Below, piece by piece: positions 50,939-55,171 of a DNA stretch of 55,171 bases. Numbering within the stretch: position 1 is the first letter of the stretch; each line of letters starts with the position of its first letter. Source of the DNA: Coriobacteriia bacterium (GTDB taxonomy: Bacteria; Actinomycetota; Coriobacteriia; Anaerosomatales; JAAXUF01); assembly GCA_031292615.1 (NCBI GenBank), contig JARLGT010000010.1, positions 1 to 55,171 of the forward strand, read 5' to 3'. A model generated the notes under the pieces. The model searched no databases, had not been told where the DNA came from, and saw only the letters and a list, made by a program, of their open reading frames with translations. Position numbers and translations under genes: made by a program.

Positions 50939-50999
50939 TGGCGGAGAGGGAGGGATTCGAACTCTCGTAGGGGGGGATACCCCCTAAACAGTTTTCGAG
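50939..50999 (-). tRNA. Partial tRNA-Ser(CGA): 3' half only, copy 2 (attachment-site remnant)
   Basis: Minus strand from the anticodon loop CTCGAAA, half-stem ACTGT, variable arm TAGGGGGTATCCCCCCCTA, T arm (GAGAG TTCGAAT CCCTC) to CTCTCCGCCA. No 5' half. The T stem carries a mismatch at a different position from copy 1. The shared sequence with copy 1 continues into TTTAGCTGG and the hairpin. Confidence 0.8.
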
Positions 51000-51657
51000 A
51001 GCATCTAGTGCCAGCTCATTGCGCTTGAATCAGGCGCCTTCCAGCACACTCCGCCCGACGCTAAACGTACTCAGCGACACTCAAATTCACTGCGATGCAA
51101 TCCCTTAGGCGCACGATAGGACGCACGGGCCGAACGCCTCGCGCGCGTGTAGGGGGCCGGGGAAACCACCTTTCTGCCCGTCTTGCTGTCGCCAGCTGAC
51201 TGCCACGGGACCGCGCCATCATCCGGCTCACGTTGTGAGTATCCGCCGTGATCGGCGTTCGGGAGCCACCCGGGGGGCGGACACCCGCGCGCAATGCCGG
51301 GGCGCCTCCACGGCAGATGCAGGCTGTCACAAGCACGGGAGCGCCAGTCTGTCCGAAAAGGCTATGCCGCGGGGATACCACCTGAATCGTTCTCGAGATG
51401 GTACGGCAGCGTTTCAGCACGTATCTGTGCGCGTCGCCCGAGGGATAGGTCAAGCAGCTCAGCGCGCATGCGGTAACCCTGACCGCGATCGGCCATGCCA
51501 TCTGATACTCGCTCGATTCGCGGTAGATTCGCGGCACACCCAGTCTCGCCTCGCGCGCGCGTAGACGGCTGTGAAGAACCCGAACTAAGGTCGTCGACGC
51601 CCTGCGCATCCAAGACTTCAGACGCAACCGCCAATGCGACCGAGAAGCGGCGCGAGC
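51000..51657. other. Gene-poor region with a weak third tRNA-Ser trace
   Basis: About 660 nt. A long arginine-rich minus frame (51061-51729) and a plus frame starting at 51495 look like shadow frames. At 51367-51397, GGGGATACCACCT followed by TCTCGAG matches the variable arm to anticodon loop of copy 2 at about 22 of 31 positions. No integrase, transposase or intact tRNA seen. Confidence 0.4.
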
Positions 51658-51717
51658 AAAAGGGGGCGGGCATCGCTGCCCGCCCCCATCGTGCACTGAA
51701 TCAGAACACCTCAGTGC
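51658..51717 (-). terminator. Terminator of the octaheme cytochrome gene
   Basis: GGGGGCGGGC (51662-51671) pairs perfectly with GCCCGCCCCC (51678-51687); on the minus strand TTTT follows (51661-51658). A second hairpin (GCACTGA 51693-51699 with TCAGTGC 51711-51717) lies between it and the stop. Confidence 0.85.
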
Positions 51718-51731
51718 AACTGTGCCCAAAG

Positions 51732-53921
51732 TTACTTGAGCTTCGCATCCTTCGCATCACCCGTGTGCTCGAGGCCGCTGGCGCCAGATCCGGCGCAAGC
51801 GAGGCAATCGGCCTCGGTCCAGGTGGCGCCACCGTTAACCAGCGTGTGCTGGTCGACGGTGCTCAGCGGACCCATACCACGCGGAATGAGGTTGGTGCCA
51901 GTCGTCGGCGTCATCAGGCGAGCGCTCGAATCCAGGTATGGAGGCGGGTCTGCAACCGATGTAGCCGTCGTGTCTACGCCAGCAACGGTCACGGTGTAAG
52001 GACCGTTGTAGCTGTTGACCAGCAGGCGAGGACGCATCCAACCGTGCGGAAGACCGACGTGGCAGCTGACGCAGTCGGCAGCACCATTGTTGAGGTCCCA
52101 GTGGTGGCTGGAGTGCGCCGTGTTGCTGGCGTTGCCAATGCCGGTGGCGTTCACGTAGCCATACCCGTGGCTACCCGCAGTGTAGTTGCCAGCCGTGTAC
52201 GCGTTGTCAAAGTCGAAGAGCTTGTGGCACTTCGCGCAGATAACAGCGTTCGCGGTGCCGGCGTTGCTGGCGTCAGCAAGTCCAGCAGCGGCCAGCTTCG
52301 AGTCGCGGTAGGAGGCTGTGTTCGCCCCGTTGCCAAAGCCGGTGAGGTCCGCCATCGGACCACTGACTTGGGTCGCGGTGAAGGTCGGAGTACCCGAGCG
52401 CTCTGCCATGCCGCTCTCGGTGGCGTGCGAGTTGACCGCCATGTTGTACGGCGCGGGATAGTTCGGGTCGATGCCCCAGTTCTGAGCGGCACCGTGAGGA
52501 CCGGCAGCGTTCAGGCCGGTGTGGCAATCCTGGCACGTAACGATCGAGTTCCAGCCCAACGCGTTACCCTGGGCATCCTTGGCACTAGGATTGAACACGT
52601 TGACCGTTGGCGTCGCCCACGTGCTGAGCACGGTTGCGCCGGAGGTGTCCTGTAGCGTGACACCCTGGGAACCATCGAACTTGCTCAACCCACCGAAGCC
52701 GTTGTAGGTCGTGGTGTTGTGGCCCGAAGCTGCGATCCAGCCCCCGCCACCATGCGTCAAGCCGTTTGCGAACCCATGAGCGGCGTCGCCGCCGGTGTGG
52801 CAGCTCACGCACTCCGTTGTAGCGCTCGTGGCCACACCCTGAGCGTGGCAAACGCAGTTCGCGTGTGCGCCCTGGGTCATTGGCCCGGCGGCAACATTCA
52901 GGAGATCGGAACCGTGGCACGTTACACATGCGGAGCTCTTTGTACCGCCGATACCGGCCTGAAGTGCATCGTGCGCACCCACGTGATACGGGTACGCAGC
53001 GGTCGGATCCATCGGCTTGACGTGGCAGCCTTCGCACGCCATCTTGCCCGATGCCTCATGGTACTCATGGCATGAACAACCTTGGTGCTCGGTGGCTCCA
53101 CCCACCGCAGGCACGGTGTAGGTACCATCGGCATTCTTTGTCGCAACGCTGAGGAGATCGCTGCCGTGGCACGAGACGCACCCGGCGCTGTTAGCTGCAA
53201 TCTCGCTCTGGACCGTCAGATGGTTGCCGACCATCGACGCCGAGGTGGGGACGCCGTGAACGGGCGCAGCGGCGCCCTGGTGGCACGAGTAGCAGTCCGG
53301 ACCCATAGCGTTGTCGTTCACGTAATCCTTGGCGTGGTTGCCAGTAACGCCGATAGCAGTACCACCAACCGTGTGGCAGTAGGTGGTGCAGATGGCGTTG
53401 TTATACACCGACCCAGCCGGCGGCGTGACGGGCGTCCCGTTGACGGCAATCGTGAACGACCAGCTGTCAGTGAGTGCGACAGGGGCGTTAGGGACGGTGT
53501 TGTCCGCCGCGTTCATGACGACATTGATGGTCGTACCGGTCGGAAGGGTGCTCGGGTAGCAGGAGACGGTGGTGCTCCCTGCGCCGGTGGCGCCCCAGAC
53601 CCACTGGGTCTTGTAGACCGTGCCGACTAGGACCTCGGTCGAAGTCCACGAGCCCGAGGCCGAGGCCACGGACACGAAGGCATTGTAGGTGTGGCCGTTG
53701 ACCGTGATGGTCGCGGTCTTGGGGTTGACTGCCGCACCGGCGACGTCGACGCTGACGACCGCGGGCTGGCCGTGCAGGGTCGCTGTGGGGGCCGGGTACT
53801 CGGCAGAGAATGCAGCCGCATGTGCGAACGCCGGGACAGCGACGATCGCGACCATGCAGACCACGAGCAGAAGGGCGAGACGCACCCGTCCCCTCATGAA
53901 GTGTGTAAGTCCTTTATCCAC
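51732..53921 (-). CDS. Secreted multiheme c-type cytochrome with canonical and unusual heme motifs
   Basis: A 729-residue exported protein. Signal peptide (about 9-35, LALLLVVCMVAIVAVPAFAHA), Ig-like N-terminal domain (about 40-165), then the heme region. Eight CXXCH motifs: CYSCH, CVSCH, CEGCH, CVTCH, CVSCH, CQDCH, CAKCH, CVSCH. Also one CX3CH (CTTYCH), two CXCH (CSCH, CVCH) and a CLACA where His is replaced. CHGSDLL occurs twice, marking an internal duplication. Role: extracytoplasmic electron transfer. The GTG at 53921 has AGGAGG 6 nt upstream; the internal ATG at 53897 is weaker. Adjacent to a second cytochrome, 53 nt apart. Confidence 0.93.
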   Translation of the reverse strand: MDKGLTHFMRGRVRLALLLVVCMVAIVAVPAFAHAAAFSAEYPAPTATLHGQPAVVSVDVAGAAVNPKTATITVNGHTYNAFVSVASASGSWTSTEVLVGTVYKTQWVWGATGAGSTTVSCYPSTLPTGTTINVVMNAADNTVPNAPVALTDSWSFTIAVNGTPVTPPAGSVYNNAICTTYCHTVGGTAIGVTGNHAKDYVNDNAMGPDCYSCHQGAAAPVHGVPTSASMVGNHLTVQSEIAANSAGCVSCHGSDLLSVATKNADGTYTVPAVGGATEHQGCSCHEYHEASGKMACEGCHVKPMDPTAAYPYHVGAHDALQAGIGGTKSSACVTCHGSDLLNVAAGPMTQGAHANCVCHAQGVATSATTECVSCHTGGDAAHGFANGLTHGGGGWIAASGHNTTTYNGFGGLSKFDGSQGVTLQDTSGATVLSTWATPTVNVFNPSAKDAQGNALGWNSIVTCQDCHTGLNAAGPHGAAQNWGIDPNYPAPYNMAVNSHATESGMAERSGTPTFTATQVSGPMADLTGFGNGANTASYRDSKLAAAGLADASNAGTANAVICAKCHKLFDFDNAYTAGNYTAGSHGYGYVNATGIGNASNTAHSSHHWDLNNGAADCVSCHVGLPHGWMRPRLLVNSYNGPYTVTVAGVDTTATSVADPPPYLDSSARLMTPTTGTNLIPRGMGPLSTVDQHTLVNGGATWTEADCLACAGSGASGLEHTGDAKDAKLK

Positions 53922-53944
53922 TTTCAACCTCCTAATTGAGAGCT

Positions 53945-53955
53945 GTGTCAGACAC
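53945..53955. promoter_or_regulatory. Short palindrome between the two cytochrome genes
   Basis: GTGTC-A-GACAC in the 53-nt gap. It could be an operator for the downstream cytochrome gene or a weak processing hairpin. No T-tract. Confidence 0.25.
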
Positions 53956-53974
53956 CACATGCTCTTTATGCGAT

Positions 53975-55171
53975 CTAGAACGTGATGCCGACACCAGCAG
54001 CCCCACCGGAAGCGACGTGGCACTTCAGGCACACACCGTCAGTGAGCTGGACCGGGTTGGTCGAGCTGTTGTAGGTGGTGGCGGAAGCCTGGCCTACGGA
54101 GACCTTGGTCGCACCAGCGTCAGCGGCGGTCAAGAGCCACATCTTGCTGGAGTTGACCCCGCTCTTGCCCCACGAGTGCGGGAAGGCGGCGTTGTTGAAG
54201 TCGTCGGTCGCGTCGTGGCAGCTCTTGCAGTTGTTGGCGGCGGCCCATGCGACGGCCTGGTTCTGGACCAGTCCGGTGGACTTGGAGCCGTCGGAGTTCC
54301 AGTTGCTCGTCGCGCCGGCCGCGATGCGGTGGCCGGAGTAGGCGACGAAGGTACCGGAGGCGTTGAGCACGTTGGTCGACGCACCGGCGGCGGCGGTGGC
54401 ATACGCACCGTTGTGGCACTCGGCGCAGAAGATGCCGACGGCCTGCTCGCCGTAGAGGGCGTGGTTGGTGTCCGTGGCGTACTGGCCGATCGTGCCGTTC
54501 AGTGCGGCACCGGCGGCGAAGCCCTGGTTCACGGCGTTGTGGTCGATGGCGGTGATCGCATCGATCATGTTGTTCGTCGTGGCACCCGTGCCCTGCACGT
54601 TGGTGGCCGTCATGTTCTTGAGCAGGAAGCCCTGCAGTGCCGCGACCGACTCATCGGCGTTGGCGCCGTGGACGTTGGTGTGGCAGTAGGTGCAGTTGGT
54701 GCCGGTGATGTGACCGTTGTCGGTCGCTCCGCCGGTGTTGCCCGGTCCGACGATGGCGCCGCCCAGACCGTTGTAGACCGGACGGCCGTTGACGGCCTGG
54801 CCGGTGGTGGCGTGGCACAGGATGCACGCCGAGTCGGCACGGACACGCAACAGGGTGTCAGCGACGCCGGTGGCAGAGCCGACCGGGGCACCGTTGGCGC
54901 CGGCATAGTGGACCGCGTGGCACACGACACACTTTACGGTTGTCGTCGTGTAGTTGCCGTGCGGCGAGCTGCCGTTGCTGGCGTTGTCGCCCAGACCCTT
55001 GTTCCAGTCCATGTAGGTGTTGGTGCCGGCGCCCGGGATGGCGAGGTTGGGAGAGCCGTCCTGGTTGTAGCCGTTGGCCGGAGCCGTGGCGGCAGCACCG
55101 AGGCGCTGCTGGCCGGAGTGGTTGATTCCTGCGGCGAAGGCAGCGCCGGAGAAGGCGAACACGAGCATCGC
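53975..55171 (-). CDS. Secreted hexaheme c-type cytochrome, 5' end cut by the window
   Basis: At least 398 residues; the frame is open to the right edge and the ATG at 55168 is probably internal to the signal peptide (MLVFAFSGAAFAA). Six CXXCH motifs: CVVCH, CILCH, CTYCH, CAECH, CKSCH, CLKCH. Many other histidines (SPHGNY, GHITG, NHALYG, GHRIA, FPHSWG) could be distal ligands for bis-His hemes. Heme number and size resemble OmcS, the hexaheme filament cytochrome of Geobacter, but I cannot test homology. Same strand as, and 53 nt before, the larger cytochrome. Confidence 0.9.
   Translation of the reverse strand, partial: AMLVFAFSGAAFAAGINHSGQQRLGAAATAPANGYNQDGSPNLAIPGAGTNTYMDWNKGLGDNASNGSSPHGNYTTTTVKCVVCHAVHYAGANGAPVGSATGVADTLLRVRADSACILCHATTGQAVNGRPVYNGLGGAIVGPGNTGGATDNGHITGTNCTYCHTNVHGANADESVAALQGFLLKNMTATNVQGTGATTNNMIDAITAIDHNAVNQGFAAGAALNGTIGQYATDTNHALYGEQAVGIFCAECHNGAYATAAAGASTNVLNASGTFVAYSGHRIAAGATSNWNSDGSKSTGLVQNQAVAWAAANNCKSCHDATDDFNNAAFPHSWGKSGVNSSKMWLLTAADAGATKVSVGQASATTYNSSTNPVQLTDGVCLKCHVASGGAAGVGITF

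Noticed and set aside
50339-51000. Integrase or excisionase remnant beside the tRNA fragments
   Set aside because: Six-frame reading shows no Arg-x-x-Arg-Tyr tyrosine-recombinase block or serine-recombinase motif.
51061-51729. 222-residue minus frame behind the octaheme cytochrome
   Set aside because: Arginine-rich, contains the strong terminator and the tRNA-like trace; no ribosome site or family features.
51495-52655. 386-residue plus frame opposite the cytochrome gene
   Set aside because: Antisense to CXXCH-rich coding sequence; no independent support.

Overview
The window looks like chromosome from a high-GC, anaerobic actinobacterium, most plausibly class Coriobacteriia (inference from gene content, no marker gene is present). 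Pointers are ornithine and histidine breakdown genes of amino-acid fermenters, two multiheme c-type cytochromes, many large secreted Ig-like proteins, single-domain Actinobacteria-style regulators and densely packed convergent genes. There are no rRNA genes, intact tRNA genes, insertion sequences, phage genes or CRISPR arrays.

Layout. (1) 1-7.1 kb: amino-acid catabolism. ortB (partial), ortA and ord (oxidative ornithine pathway) and hutH lie on the minus strand; an arginase-family enzyme (probable formimidoylglutamase) diverges from hutH; a TPR-GGDEF protein and a MalY/PatB lyase follow. (2) 7.4-13.1 kb: polysaccharide deacetylase, zinc alcohol dehydrogenase, a membrane protein divergent from a LysR regulator, an acyltransferase-3 protein and a secreted M23-like protein. 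Two convergent pairs here overlap or share stop codons. (3) 13.4-16.8 kb: three-gene signalling operon (Rcp1-like receiver, receiver-PAS-HD-GYP, DUF4118-PAS histidine kinase). (4) 16.8-24.2 kb: housekeeping and envelope genes (NAD-binding protein, slipin, cold-shock gene behind an intrinsic terminator, TatA, GH26, DUF389). (5) 24.2-36.9 kb: a decayed VOC gene, AcuC divergent from an acyl-CoA synthetase fused to a GNAT acetyltransferase, GH16 and GH26 glycosidases, M13 peptidase, citrate synthase and WecB.

(6) 36.9-44.1 kb is a tightly coupled minus-strand cluster: a 1264-residue PKD/InlB-type/TIG surface protein, a single-pass membrane protein, a processive GT2 glycosyltransferase with an extracytoplasmic beta-sandwich tail, and a PPC-like secreted protein. 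It has a good promoter and a 128-nt leader, and could be an uncharacterised surface-glycan synthesis or display system. (7) 44.6-51.4 kb is bracketed by two decayed 3' halves of a tRNA-Ser(CGA), each with a flanking hairpin, and a weaker third trace. This is the signature of past site-specific integration. Between them lie a 1681-residue surface protein with alternating repeats, a 42-residue membrane peptide and a truncated Ig-like gene. (8) 51.7-55.2 kb: an octaheme-plus cytochrome with conserved unusual CXCH motifs and a hexaheme cytochrome running off the right edge.

Themes: protein and amino-acid fermentation, c-di-GMP signalling (one cyclase, one HD-GYP), lysine acetylation/deacetylation around acetyl-CoA, and an elaborate surface of glycan enzymes, adhesins and electron-transfer proteins. 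Five secreted proteins share a related C-terminal Ig-like module.
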